Notes under the pieces: generated by a model
Told to the model about the DNA's origin: nothing
Database searches by the model: none
Seen by the model: the letters and a program-made list of their open reading frames with translations, nothing else
Part shown: positions 52,218-60,744 of the stretch, one piece after another
How positions within the stretch are numbered: the first letter of the stretch is position 1
How the letters are laid out: each line of letters begins with the position of its first letter
Source of the DNA: Streptomyces violaceusniger Tu 4113
GTDB taxonomy: Bacteria > Actinomycetota > Actinomycetes > Streptomycetales > Streptomycetaceae
DNA: 64,000 bases
NCBI RefSeq assembly: GCF_000147815.2
Contig: NC_015957.1
Location: 5,146,001-5,210,000, forward strand
Reading direction: 5' to 3'
Position numbers and translations under genes: made by a program

Positions 52218-53783
52218 GTGAAGAAGTCTGACAGGGAGATCATGGAAATCTTCGAGGCTCTCGACGCCACCGAATGTGCGCATTCGGCGGCTGCGCTGGC
52301 GGGGGTCGATCCGAAGACCGTGCGCCGGTACGCACGAATGAGGGACACGGGTCGGCCGACCGGTGGCCCGGTCGCGCGACCGAAGCTCATCGACCCGTTT
52401 ATGCCGAAGATCGAGGAGTGGGTCGAGCGTTCGCAGGGCACGGTACGGGCCGACAAGCTCCACGAACGCCTGCAACTGTTGGGGTTCGCCGGGGACGAGC
52501 GCACGACCCGCCGCGCGGTGGCGAAGGCGAAGGAACGCTGGCGGGCCGGCCACCGGCGAACGTATCGGCCGTGGATCACCGAGCCGGGGCTCTGGTTGCA
52601 GTTCGACTGGGGCTGGGGCCCGAGTGTTCCTGGTCCCGGCGGTGGAGGCGAGCGCGAGACGCTGTTGTTCTGCGCCTGGCTGGCCTGGTCGCGGTTCCGG
52701 GTGGTGATCCCGGTCTGGGACCGCACCCTGCCCACCGTGATCTCGTGCATCGACTCGACGCTGCGGGCGATCGGCGGGGCACCGACCTATGTGCTGACCG
52801 ACAACGAGAAGACGATGACCATCGACCGGGTTGCCGGAGTCGCGGTCCGCCACCCTCAAGTCGTCGCCGCAGGACGCCATTACGGTCTGCAAGTCCATAC
52901 ATGCGTCCCCTTCGATCCCGAATCGAAGGGCGGCAGCGAGGCCACGGTTCGCATCGCGAAGGCGGACCTGATCCCCACCACCGCGAACCTGCGGGACAAG
53001 TACGAGAGCTTCGGCGAACTCCGAGGCGCCTGCGCGATCTTCTGCCAGCAGGTCAACAACCGGACCCACCGCGAGACCGGCAAGAGTCCGGCCTCCGCCC
53101 TGGACATCGAGAAGACGCGTCTGCACCCGCTGCCCGACGCCCCGCACACCCTCGCGCTCGGCGAATCGCGGCAGGTGCTGCGGGACCAGACGGTCCGATT
53201 CGGCTCGGTGCGCTACTCGACCCCGCCGGGCCTGGTCGGCCAGGAAGCCTGGGTCCGCGCGGACGGCGAGGAACTCGTCGTCGTGGTCGACCTGTCCCGC
53301 CTGGCCCACCGCCCGGAGTGGATGCAGGGACCGGCCGGGCTGATGGAGGTCGCCCGGCATCCGCTCTCGCTGCCCGGCCGTCCGGTCATCGACCTGTCCC
53401 ACTATCCCAACCACCCGCAGGAGATGGACGGTTCACCACGTCAGCCCAGGCCGAAGCCGGCCAACGGCGCCGAGAAGGCTTTCCTCGATCTCGGTCCCGG
53501 GGCGAAGTCCTGGCTGATCGAGGCGGGCGCCGCGGGCATCCCCCGGATCAGGGTGAAGATGGCCGCCGCCGTCGAGCTCGCCGCCCTGGTCGGGGTCGGC
53601 GAGGTCGACATCTCCCTCGGGCTCGCGGCGACCGCGGGTCGCTTCGCCGAGGACGACCTGATGTCGATCGTCCAGCATCGCCGCCATGGCGCCCGTCCCG
53701 CCGACCTGGTCGTCGCGGACGAGGCCCATTCCATCCAGCCCGGCACCTCCGCCTGGGCCGACTTCGGCCGCAAGGCCACCTGA
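52218..53783 (+). CDS. istA: IS21 transposase IstA
   Basis: A 521-residue transposase with an N-terminal helix-turn-helix ('AALAGVDPKTVRRYARMRD'), and a DDE catalytic core ('WLQFDWGWG', 'PTYVLTDNEKTMT', 'PESKGGSEATVRIAK'). The C-terminal region is basic. The GTG start at 52218 follows GGAGG. A strong hairpin (53788-53820) separates it from istB, the usual gene order for IS21. Confidence 0.92.
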   Translation: MKKSDREIMEIFEALDATECAHSAAALAGVDPKTVRRYARMRDTGRPTGGPVARPKLIDPFMPKIEEWVERSQGTVRADKLHERLQLLGFAGDERTTRRAVAKAKERWRAGHRRTYRPWITEPGLWLQFDWGWGPSVPGPGGGGERETLLFCAWLAWSRFRVVIPVWDRTLPTVISCIDSTLRAIGGAPTYVLTDNEKTMTIDRVAGVAVRHPQVVAAGRHYGLQVHTCVPFDPESKGGSEATVRIAKADLIPTTANLRDKYESFGELRGACAIFCQQVNNRTHRETGKSPASALDIEKTRLHPLPDAPHTLALGESRQVLRDQTVRFGSVRYSTPPGLVGQEAWVRADGEELVVVVDLSRLAHRPEWMQGPAGLMEVARHPLSLPGRPVIDLSHYPNHPQEMDGSPRQPRPKPANGAEKAFLDLGPGAKSWLIEAGAAGIPRIRVKMAAAVELAALVGVGEVDISLGLAATAGRFAEDDLMSIVQHRRHGARPADLVVADEAHSIQPGTSAWADFGRKAT

Positions 53784-53787
53784 TCCA

Positions 53788-53820
53788 CCCGTCCCGGGCC
53801 GCTTCGCGGCCCGGGACGGG
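53788..53820 (+). terminator. Hairpin between istA and istB
   Basis: Perfect 15-base arms (53788-53802, 53806-53820) with a 3-base TTC loop. It could attenuate or terminate transcription between the two transposition genes. Confidence 0.65.
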
Positions 53821-53857
53821 CAAGCCCGAACAGCACACCAGCGAAAGGAAGTTGACG

Positions 53858-54697
53858 ATGGCCACCGCTGCCGTTGCCGATCCGCCCGGGACCGTCCCCT
53901 CACCCTCGCCCCTGCCTCCGGCGCCGACCGCACCGCCGATCCCGGCCGAGCTGGAAGCCGTACTCAAGCGGATGCGGTTCCCTTATCTGCGCAGAGCCGC
54001 CCCGGACGTGCTGGCCACCGCCCGCTCCCAACGCTGGGACCCGGCCGAAGTCGTGCGGATCCTGCTGGAAGAAGAGATCAAGGGCCGCGACGACGCCACC
54101 CGCCGTAACCACCGCAAACAGGCCCAGCTCCCCTCGGGCAAGACCTTCGACTCCTGGCGGGAGGAGGACTCCTCCATCCCCGCCCCGACCCTGCACGCGC
54201 TGATGACCCTGGAATGGGTCTCCCGCGCGGAGAACCTGGCCTGCGCGGGCCCCTCCGGCACGGGGAAAAGCCACCTGGCCGAGGCGCTGGCGAACAAGGC
54301 GATCGACGAGGGGATGAAGGTCTCCTGGTTCACCCTCGAATCGCTCACCGCCCACCTCGGACGCGCGACCGTCGACAACACGGTCTCCAAGGCCGTCGCG
54401 AAGATCACCCGGTCCGACCTCATCATCGTCGACGACATCGGCATGCTGCCCTCCGGCCAGGCCGCCGCCGAGGCGTTCTACCGCGTGATCGATGCCGCCT
54501 ACGAACGCCGGTCGGTGATCGTGACGAGCAACCTTCATCCCTCGGGATTCGATTCGATCATGCCCAAGACGCTCGCCACCGCCGCCGTCGACCGGCTCCT
54601 GCACCATGCCCACGTCGTCCTCACCGAGGGCTCTTCGCTGCGGCTGACCCAGGCCACCACCGGCCAGGGCGTCGTCCCACTGCACCAGCCGGGCTGA
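53858..54697 (+). CDS. istB: IS21 helper ATPase IstB
   Basis: A 279-residue AAA+ protein: Walker A 'CAGPSGTGKSHLAEALANK', Walker B 'LIIVDDIGML', and sensor 'SVIVTSNLHPSGFDSIM'. IstB selects the target and activates IstA. GAAAGGAAG precedes ATG 53858. The N-terminus is proline-rich for about 30 residues. Confidence 0.92.
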   Translation: MATAAVADPPGTVPSPSPLPPAPTAPPIPAELEAVLKRMRFPYLRRAAPDVLATARSQRWDPAEVVRILLEEEIKGRDDATRRNHRKQAQLPSGKTFDSWREEDSSIPAPTLHALMTLEWVSRAENLACAGPSGTGKSHLAEALANKAIDEGMKVSWFTLESLTAHLGRATVDNTVSKAVAKITRSDLIIVDDIGMLPSGQAAAEAFYRVIDAAYERRSVIVTSNLHPSGFDSIMPKTLATAAVDRLLHHAHVVLTEGSSLRLTQATTGQGVVPLHQPG

Positions 54698-54708
54698 CCC
54701 TGACCAGC

Positions 54709-55113
54709 TCAGGCAGCAGGCTCCGGCAGAAACCCGAGGTGCTCGATGACCCGGTTACGAAGGAGGAGGTACTCGTCCCATCGGCGCAAAGGGCCCGGCG
54801 GGCGTTTCACAACATGGCCCTCGGTGACGGTCTGGCCCCGCTGGAACTGCTCGCGTGTCAGATCGATCTCGATGCGGCTGGCCAGCCGGTTCCACATATG
54901 GAAACCGTGCTGGACCCCGTCGGAGTGCACCTCGCCGGCCATGAGGTCGCCACCGAAGACGTCATTGACGATCAAAGCCGTGATGTCACAGTGCCCCCAG
55001 GCCGGGTTCTCTGGCTGCCAGCCAGAGCGAGCGAGATCGTCCGGGGAGCAGGTGTCAGCGGCCCAGCTGGCACGCAAGGCGCTGTCCAGGTCGAGCAGGT
55101 TCCAAGGGATCAT
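54709..55113 (-). CDS. YunG-like protein carried as an IS21 passenger
   Basis: A 134-residue protein resembling the YunG family: 'ALRASWAADTCSPDDLARSG', 'NPAWGHCDITALIVNDVFGG', 'GFHMWNRLASRIEIDLTREQ'. Members are small proteins of unknown function, with a Trp/Cys pattern reminiscent of papain-like folds. It lies inside the IS21 ends, 11 bases from and convergent with istB, so it moves with the element. ATG 55113 is preferred; GTG 55200 gives 163 residues with no similarity in the extension. No strong ribosome site is seen. Confidence 0.65.
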   Translation of the reverse strand: MIPWNLLDLDSALRASWAADTCSPDDLARSGWQPENPAWGHCDITALIVNDVFGGDLMAGEVHSDGVQHGFHMWNRLASRIEIDLTREQFQRGQTVTEGHVVKRPPGPLRRWDEYLLLRNRVIEHLGFLPEPAA

Positions 55114-55226
55114 GCCGACAGCATCGCAGTCACCACTGACACCGAAGTTGGCGCGGCACCTGAGCTGCACTCCTGCCGCCCCGCCCCAACCATCGCCCAC
55201 GCGAGGGACGAAAAGTAGTACCGGAC

Positions 55227-55297
55227 AGGGAGATCAACTGTCCGCCCACAGGGACCTGAAAAGTCCGCTCACCCGGACGGACCGCTGTCCGTGGACA
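55227..55297 (-). repeat. IS21 right terminal repeats
   Basis: Inverted copies of the left-end sites (TGTCCGC at 55239, GTCCGC near 55262, TGTCCGT near 55286), spaced 22-24 bases, ending ...GTGGACA before the AATCG duplication. Confidence 0.78.
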
Positions 55298-55312
55298 AAT
55301 CGTTGATGTGGC

Positions 55313-56244
55313 ATGGGGCGGGGTGATCTGACGGATGCGGAGTGGGAACGACTGCGGCCGTTCCTGCCGGTCAGCAATGGACGTTGTGGCAGGTGGCGGG
55401 ATCATCGACAGGTGATCGACGGGATCCTGCACCGCGTGCGCACCGGGGTGCAGTGGCGTGATCTGCCCGAACGGTTCGGACCGTGGAAGACCGTCTATGA
55501 ACGCCACCGGCTATGGTCGGCCGACGGCACCTGGGAACGCCTGCTGCAGCAGGTCCAAGCCGCGGCCGACGCCGCGGGCGACATCGACTGGGACCTGGCG
55601 GTCGACTCGACCATCGTGCGCGCTCATCAGCACGCGGCCGGTGCTCGCACAGATCCGCCGCCGGCAGCCGCGTCAAAGGGGGCCGAAACAGCAGAACACC
55701 AGGACGAGCCTCCGTGGCAGAGCCTGCTCGCCCGGCTGGTGGAGGTGGTGCAGGAGGTGAGGGACTGGGCCGCTCGCGCGGCGGACTCACGAGCAAGCTC
55801 CACCTGAGCGCCGACGGCCGCTGCCGCCCGCTGTCCCTGATTGTCACCGGTGGACAGCGGGCGGACTGCACCCAGTTCCAGCCGGTGCTGGAGAAGATCC
55901 GCGTTCCACGGCCGGGGCCGGGCAGACCGCGCACAAAGCCCGACAGCCTCGCCGCTGACAAGGCCTACAGCAACGGGCCCTGCCGCGACTACCTGCGACG
56001 ACGGGGCATCCGGCACATCATCCCGGAGAAGTCCGACAGTCAGGCCGCCCGCCTGCGTAAAGGCTCACGCGGCGGACGGCCACCCGGCTTCGACGAGGAA
56101 CGGTACAAGAAGCGCAACACGGTCGAGCGGGCGATCAACAGGTTGAAGCAGTCCCGGGCCGTGGCCACTCGCTACGACAAACGCGGCTACGTCTTCCTCG
56201 GCACAGCCACCACAGCCGCGCTGGTCATTTGGCTTCGCACATGA
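55313..56244 (+). CDS. IS5-family (IS427-like) transposase in two frames
   Basis: OrfA (55313-55807) starts 'GRGDLTDAEWERLRPFLPVS' and contains the first catalytic Asp ('AVDSTIVRAHQHAAGA'). OrfB, in another frame up to 56244, supplies 'KLHLSADGRCRPLSLIVTGG', 'AADKAYSNG' and 'KRNTVERAINRLKQSRAVAT' (second Asp and Glu). A frameshift near 55.75 kb joins them, as is usual for the IS427 group. ATG 55313 has GTTGATGTGG upstream and lies 16 bases after the IS21 insertion. Confidence 0.85.
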
Positions 56245-56340
56245 TCGCCCGGACAAGTCCTAGCTGGCCTTGCGTCCGTGTGGCTCCTTCTTGTTCAGCT
56301 GCGCTACTGGGTCCGGGTACGGTCCGGACCGCCGATGTTG

Positions 56341-57231
56341 TCAGGCCGTTCTGTTGGTGACCGTCGCTGTGACCTCGGCCCCGGGGTAGCGTTCTTCCAG
56401 CTCTTTGACCAGGGACTGCACCCGACGGACTGTCTCGATGGGACTGAGCGCTTGCAGCAACGGAAGCTCCGGCACCTGCTCCTTGCCCTTGGTCCAGCGT
56501 CCCTCGATGACGAGATCCGGACCGATGATGTGTCGCCCCTCGTGGGCCTCGCGCACCGCGCATGCCGGTGGTGGTGTTCGCGTCACGGTCAGGCGCAACG
56601 TGCGGCCGGCATATGGCCCCTCCCGGACTGGCTTCGGCACTGCCGGAGGGGCTTTTCGGGGCTCAAGCGGGTGTCGGCCGATCGGCCACCGCCGCGGTCC
56701 GTCACGCTCGAGGTCGAATTCCGGCAGGTACGGCCGGCCCGTGGCCGGGTTGATGGTGTTGCGGGCCTGCGCTTTCCACCGCTCGTACGTGCGGTGGGGC
56801 AGCGCACGCTCATTCGGAGCTTCCACCAGCTTGAGGCCGTAGACGGCGTGGATGGCGCGTTTGGGAGACAGCCCGAGCCGCACCGCGTACCTGTACATGA
56901 TCGAGAAGGTCTCGGCGCGCAATCGCACGCCGTCCGGCTTCTTGCCATGGGGGGTGGGGAGGGCGAGTGAGGCCAGCCAGATCGAGCTGCGGGGCGCTTC
57001 TTGGCTCGCCTCGGCCGTCATCTTGATCCGGCGGACCAGCTCGAGGTCATCGGTGGGCCTGCGGGCGTTGCGACGGGTGCCCGGTGGCGGGATGGCACGG
57101 ACGTCCCCGGCGGACCAGGTCCGCCAGTCCATGTCGACCTCGACCGTCCAATCCGGCCATCCGTAGAGATTCTGTAGGACGACGCCCGTCTCGGTCAGAT
57201 CCATCTGAACGTTCATCAATCTCTGCCGCAC
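56341..57231 (-). CDS. Hypothetical protein, 296 residues
   Basis: I do not recognise the family. It is hydrophilic and probably cytoplasmic, with a helical middle ('MYRYAVRLGLSPKRAIHAVY', 'HRTYERWKAQARNTINP') that could be a DNA-binding unit, and a proline-rich stretch near residue 200. The C-terminus ends 'RYPGAEVTATVTNRTA'. Internal ATGs at 57216 and 57204 are plausible starts. It sits next to the IS5 insertion among plasmid-like genes and may be part of a mobile element. Confidence 0.5.
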   Translation of the reverse strand: MRQRLMNVQMDLTETGVVLQNLYGWPDWTVEVDMDWRTWSAGDVRAIPPPGTRRNARRPTDDLELVRRIKMTAEASQEAPRSSIWLASLALPTPHGKKPDGVRLRAETFSIMYRYAVRLGLSPKRAIHAVYGLKLVEAPNERALPHRTYERWKAQARNTINPATGRPYLPEFDLERDGPRRWPIGRHPLEPRKAPPAVPKPVREGPYAGRTLRLTVTRTPPPACAVREAHEGRHIIGPDLVIEGRWTKGKEQVPELPLLQALSPIETVRRVQSLVKELEERYPGAEVTATVTNRTA

Positions 57232-57902
57232 CAGACAAGCATGGCAGCACTGTCGGACACGGCTTGCATTCCGGCGACCTGGAAACTACCCCGATTTTGT
57301 CGGCCAGCAGCCTGAAGCGATTCTCGCCAGCCTGGTCTGCATGACGACGAACACACAGAGCTGCCCCGATTGCGACGGCAACGGACGCCACCCGGTCACG
57401 CAGGAACCGTGCGAGATGTGCCAGGGCAGCGGCCTCATCCAACGCTGAGGCCCGACTGGGGCATCCCGCAGTCCCGCCTCTCGTGGCGCGTCGGCCTGCC
57501 ACCGGGCCGGCAAAAGGACAGACGATCACCACCGCGAGGCACGCGCGCACGAGCCCCATGAGGGCTCTCTTGCCCGCGCGCTTCGCTCCTCCCGGCGCAC
57601 CGCAGCGGCGCGTCCTACCCATCCCTATTTGATGGCTGCTCACCGACGAGGGCGCCGATACCTCGATCGTGCCTCAACTGCCCCACCCGCCAGGCTCCTC
57701 TGGCCGACCATCGAAGGTGTCTGTGCGCCCTGGCGCCTCGGAAAAGAAGACAGGATGCGGCGCGTCATACAAAGCACCCGGGCCGTCCATGAGTACCTGG
57801 TCGGTCGTCAGGCGACCTGGGCCAGTGAGCGAGTGCTGTCGGTACCCCGGGCGAGGCGTGCGCTGTGGCTGCTTTCGCCAGCATCATGGCGGTACGCATG
57901 GG
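57232..57902. other. Gene-poor stretch with one mini-ORF
   Basis: About 670 bases. The only coding candidate is the small zinc-finger-like ORF at 57341-57448. The rest shows no recognisable gene. Confidence 0.45.
57341..57448 (+). CDS. Mini-protein with two CxxCxGxG motifs
   Basis: A 35-residue ORF containing 'CPDCDGNG' and 'CEMCQGSG' separated by 8 residues. This is the DnaJ-type zinc-finger repeat pair, enough to bind one zinc ion. No strong ribosome site is visible, so translation is uncertain, but the motif pair is unlikely to arise by chance. Similar tiny proteins occur in actinomycete phages and mobile elements. Confidence 0.55.
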   Translation: MTTNTQSCPDCDGNGRHPVTQEPCEMCQGSGLIQR

Positions 57903-58268
57903 TCATTGCGAGTCCCACGGCAGCACAGGTTGCTGGGGGAGCCGGGACAAGGTCAGCAGGAGGTCGTTGCGGCGAAACTCGATTCCTGCTGCCAGCAAGT
58001 TACGCACGTGTTTGTCGAGTGCATCGAGGAGGTCGTCCGGCAGGCCGACCGCGACGGGAATCTGCCAGGCGTCCGTGAGCAGAGCGTCGAACTCGTGTTC
58101 TTGCACTTGCAGGTGGACATGGATCGACCAGGGTTCCACGGCCTTCATCGGTCCGCGAACGGAGCGGCCTCGCTTGCCCAGGAGCCGGTTCCCTGCGAGC
58201 TGGAGCGCGCGCAACACTGCCATTTCCGAGACGGCAGTGACCAGCACGGCACGGTCCACCTGATTCAT
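57903..58268 (-). CDS. Hypothetical protein, 121 residues
   Basis: Starts 'MNQVDRAVLVTAVSEMAVLR' at ATG 58268 (GGGGAAG upstream), followed by 'VGLPDDLLDALDKHVRNLLA' and 'FRRNDLLLTLSRL'. No family recognised. It has an alpha/beta look without membrane segments. It lies downstream of, and in the same direction as, the broken TniA/TniB-type operon. Confidence 0.5.
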   Translation of the reverse strand: MNQVDRAVLVTAVSEMAVLRALQLAGNRLLGKRGRSVRGPMKAVEPWSIHVHLQVQEHEFDALLTDAWQIPVAVGLPDDLLDALDKHVRNLLAAGIEFRRNDLLLTLSRLPQQPVLPWDSQ

Positions 58269-58496
58269 ACTTCCCCATCCTCTGCTTGTCCTGAGCATTG
58301 TCCGCGAGTACGTGCGGCTCGCTCTCGTTCTTCGGCCTGGTGCGGCAGTTCCTCCTGCTACCCCCGCCTTGCTGCTGCGACGGTTCGCAACACTGGGGCG
58401 GCGTTCTCGCCGTTCTCAACCCTCGAAACCAACTGTTTGACGGACGCGCCTACGACACCTGCCTGTGGACTGTGGCGCGCAGGCAGGGCCTACTGC

Positions 58497-59493
58497 TCAG
58501 CAGGCCAGGAAGCTGCCTGCCAGGGGCAGGCCCGTCTCGGCGAGGCGCTGGGCGTGTGCGCGCAGATGTTTCGCCTCGGCCGGGAACAAGGGGGCGAACA
58601 CGTACCCCCCGGGCGAAGGCGCCAGACGGTGGTGGGCACGGGCAGCGGCCAGCAAGGGGCGTGCCCAGGCGGGGACGGAGTGCAAACGGCACTGTCGGTG
58701 ACTGGGCGTGTGTGTCTTCAGGACGCTGATGTCTGGGGTGAGGTCCAGGTCCCGGATCCACCGCAGACGGCCTAGCGCGCTGTCGGTGAAGGCCGGCACG
58801 CTCAACCCTCCCGCGGTCAGGGGATGCGCCAGCGTGGCCAGCGCGGCGGCCATCTCCGGCGTGATCTCAACAGGAGGGGCGGCCTCGGCCAAGACCGCCG
58901 TCGCAGCCGCCGAGGAACACCCTTCCTGTTCCTGACCCGCCCGCGCACGACGGCTCCGGCGTCGTGCAGCCCCGGCGGCCGCCGGGGCTGCCCGGGCCCG
59001 GAGAATACGCCGGGTAGGCAGGCACTGGCCCCGGCCCGGACAGCACGGCCTCGAACTGCTCCCGGCTGCTGACACGGTGCATCAGCGGGGCAAGGGCCGG
59101 CGGGATCCGGCGCGGGGCGGCCTGCCACACCAAGGTCAGATGGATTCCCGCCATATCGCGCCAGGCCAACAACTGCTCGACCCGCCGGGTCGTCAGCAGG
59201 TGGGCACGCAGGAGCACCACGTGCCGGATGCCCTCTGCGACGCTCCAGGCGGCCGCGGCCAGCCACGCCGCCTTCACCGAGTCCAGCAGGGCATCAGCGG
59301 CACCGGAAGCTGGCGCCAGACGCTTGCCCAGCGCGTACAGCACGTCGTGCGCCAGCGCGGCCGGAAGGGCGCTGGCGGGTGTGGGCTGCACGGTGATGCA
59401 GCCCTCGGCGGGGCGGTGCGCCTGCAGCGCCACCCGTGTGGAGAACAGGTCGTCCTGTTCGTCCACCACGACCCTCACCTCGCCCCGGTACAT
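58497..59493 (-). pseudogene. Frameshifted hypothetical gene of the transposition operon
   Basis: From ATG 59493 the frame reads 'MYRGEVRVVVDEQDDLFSTR', 'HRPAEGCITVQPTPASALPA' and 'AWRDMAGIHLTLVWQAAPRR'. Near 58.95 kb coding character moves to another frame ('ITPEMAAALATLAHPLTAGG', 'FAPLFPAEAKHLRAHAQRLA') that ends at 58497. A single frameshift therefore splits a gene of about 330 codons. The family is unknown to me. It follows the tniB-like gene closely, suggesting a conserved partner in that transposition system. Confidence 0.5.
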
Positions 59494-59630
59494 GCGCCTC
59501 ACTCCTGATCTTCTCGGCTGCCCCTGACCGTCCCCGCGGGCGCTGGCCCGGGGTTGCCTGGCAGCCCGGTGTGGTGCGGGCGGTCCGCGAACGGAGAAGG
59601 AGCGGGCCGCCCGCGGACCGTGCGCCTCTC

Positions 59631-60406
59631 CTACATGCCGGCGACCTTGCTGTAGACCCACTGGATCAGGTCGTCGTTGATTGCGCTCAGCCCCTTCCTC
59701 TTCATGCCGTTGAGCATGTGCTTGGTCAAGGTGGCCCAGTTGCGGAAGTTGCCGTGCGCCGCAGCGCGGTCGATGTCGCGGATCCTCTGCGGGTCGGTGC
59801 TCTGCCACATCGAGTGGAGGCGGGCACATTGGCGACGACCTCGTCTTCGGGCATGCGCTGGAACTTCTGCCAGATGAACATCCGTGACGCGAGCATCGGC
59901 TCCCGTTTGAGGACCTTGTAGCAGTTGTCGCCGCCGGCGAAGATCACCGCGATGTCGGTCTTGCGGTCATCCCACAGGTGCCGCCAGTACTCGAATGAGC
60001 TGCGGCCCATCCACTGGGCTTCGTCGCACACCAGCACTCGGAACGTCTGTGCCAGGGTTTCCTTCAGCAGGGTGTCGAATTCGATGGGCCGGGTGGGCGG
60101 TTCGCCGGGCAGTCCAAGTGCGTGGAACAGGCCGTGGCGGATGTCGCGGGGGGTGGGGCCGGAGCGCAGTTCCAAACGGTAGGTGTGCTCGGGGGCGAGC
60201 TTGCGCAGCGCTGAGTTCACCGACATCGTCTTTCCGCAGCCGGCCGGCCCGAAGGCGCACATCATGGCCTTGGCCTCGATTGTGGCTTCGACGTTGTCCA
60301 GGGTGGTCATCAGGGGCTCGGTGGCCACCAGGTGGGCATCCAGGCGGTGGAAGTGATCTGTGTCTTCCGCAGGGAGTCGGCCGTATTCCAAGTCGAGGTC
60401 AATCAT
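59631..60406 (-). pseudogene. TniB-like AAA ATPase, frameshifted near the 3' end
   Basis: N-terminal 190 residues are intact: Walker A 'MMCAFGPAGCGKTMSVNSAL', Walker B 'FRVLVCDEAQWMG', 'IAVIFAGGDNCYKVLKREP'. After 'MPEDEVVANVPA' (near 59825) one base is missing. The proper C-terminus continues in another frame ('NFRNWATLTKHMLNGMKRKG', ending at 59631). This is the target-selection ATPase of Mu/Tn7-like (Tni) transposons. It overlaps the upstream gene by 4 bases. Confidence 0.7.
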
Positions 60407-60744
60407 GCGTGCTTCTGGGGCGTACCGGGCTCCGAGGGAGCGTCCTGCGGCTGCACCGGGCGTGCCCAGCCCTCGGGAACGGGCGGCGGCGGGATGTAGC
60501 CGGGGTTGGTCTCGCGGCGGTTAGAGGCAGGCTGCGCGCGCAGTTCGGCCTCGGCTTCCGCCGCGGTCAGCGTCCCCAGCCGTTCGGGCGCGACGGCGCT
60601 GGTGACAGCCTGGAAGCGGGAGCGGCGCAGCTTCGCGGCGGCCTTCAGGTCCGCGCGCAGCCGCCGCGCCCTGGCCTTCCGGGCGTTACGCACCTGACGG
60701 ACCTGTTCCTCGCTGGCCGCCTCGGCCAGCACAGCGGCCCCTAG
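60403..60744 (-). pseudogene. C-terminal remnant of a TniA/Mu-type transposase
   Basis: The frame is open from the IS5 junction at 60744 and ends overlapping tniB (ATGA). Content is a basic helix ('QVRQVRNARKARARRLRADL') and a proline-rich tail ('NPGYIPPPPVPEGWARPVQP'), as expected for the C-terminus of Mu-type transposases encoded just upstream of their ATPase. The catalytic part is absent; no piece of it is found beyond the IS5 element. Assignment rests mostly on position. Confidence 0.45.

Larger units (their letters stand above)
52049..55297 (+). mobile_element. IS21-family element with 5-bp target duplication
   Basis: The 3249-base element starts TGAGAGCGGACAGCG and ends with the inverse of TGTCCACGGACAGCG. 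It is flanked by AATCG on both sides (52044-52048, 55298-55302). It encodes istA and istB plus a third gene on the opposite strand. All parts look intact, so this may be a recent and active insertion. Confidence 0.88.
52007..56259 (+). mobile_element. IS5-family (IS427-like) element, interrupted by IS21
   Basis: The ends are inverted repeats GACTTGTCCGGCCGATCATG (left) and its counterpart with one mismatch on the right, each flanked by CTAG (52003-52006 and 56260-56263), the 4-base target duplication of this group. Net length without the inner element is about 1.0 kb. The element was intact before the IS21 insertion split its 5' leader, 16 bases before the transposase start region. Confidence 0.85.

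Noticed and set aside
52274..53857. Extension of istB through istA
   Set aside because: Overlaps istA out of frame; IstB homology begins at ATG 53858.
57669..58775. Rightward 368-codon ORF
   Set aside because: No family similarity and it lies opposite leftward genes with better coding character and ribosome sites.
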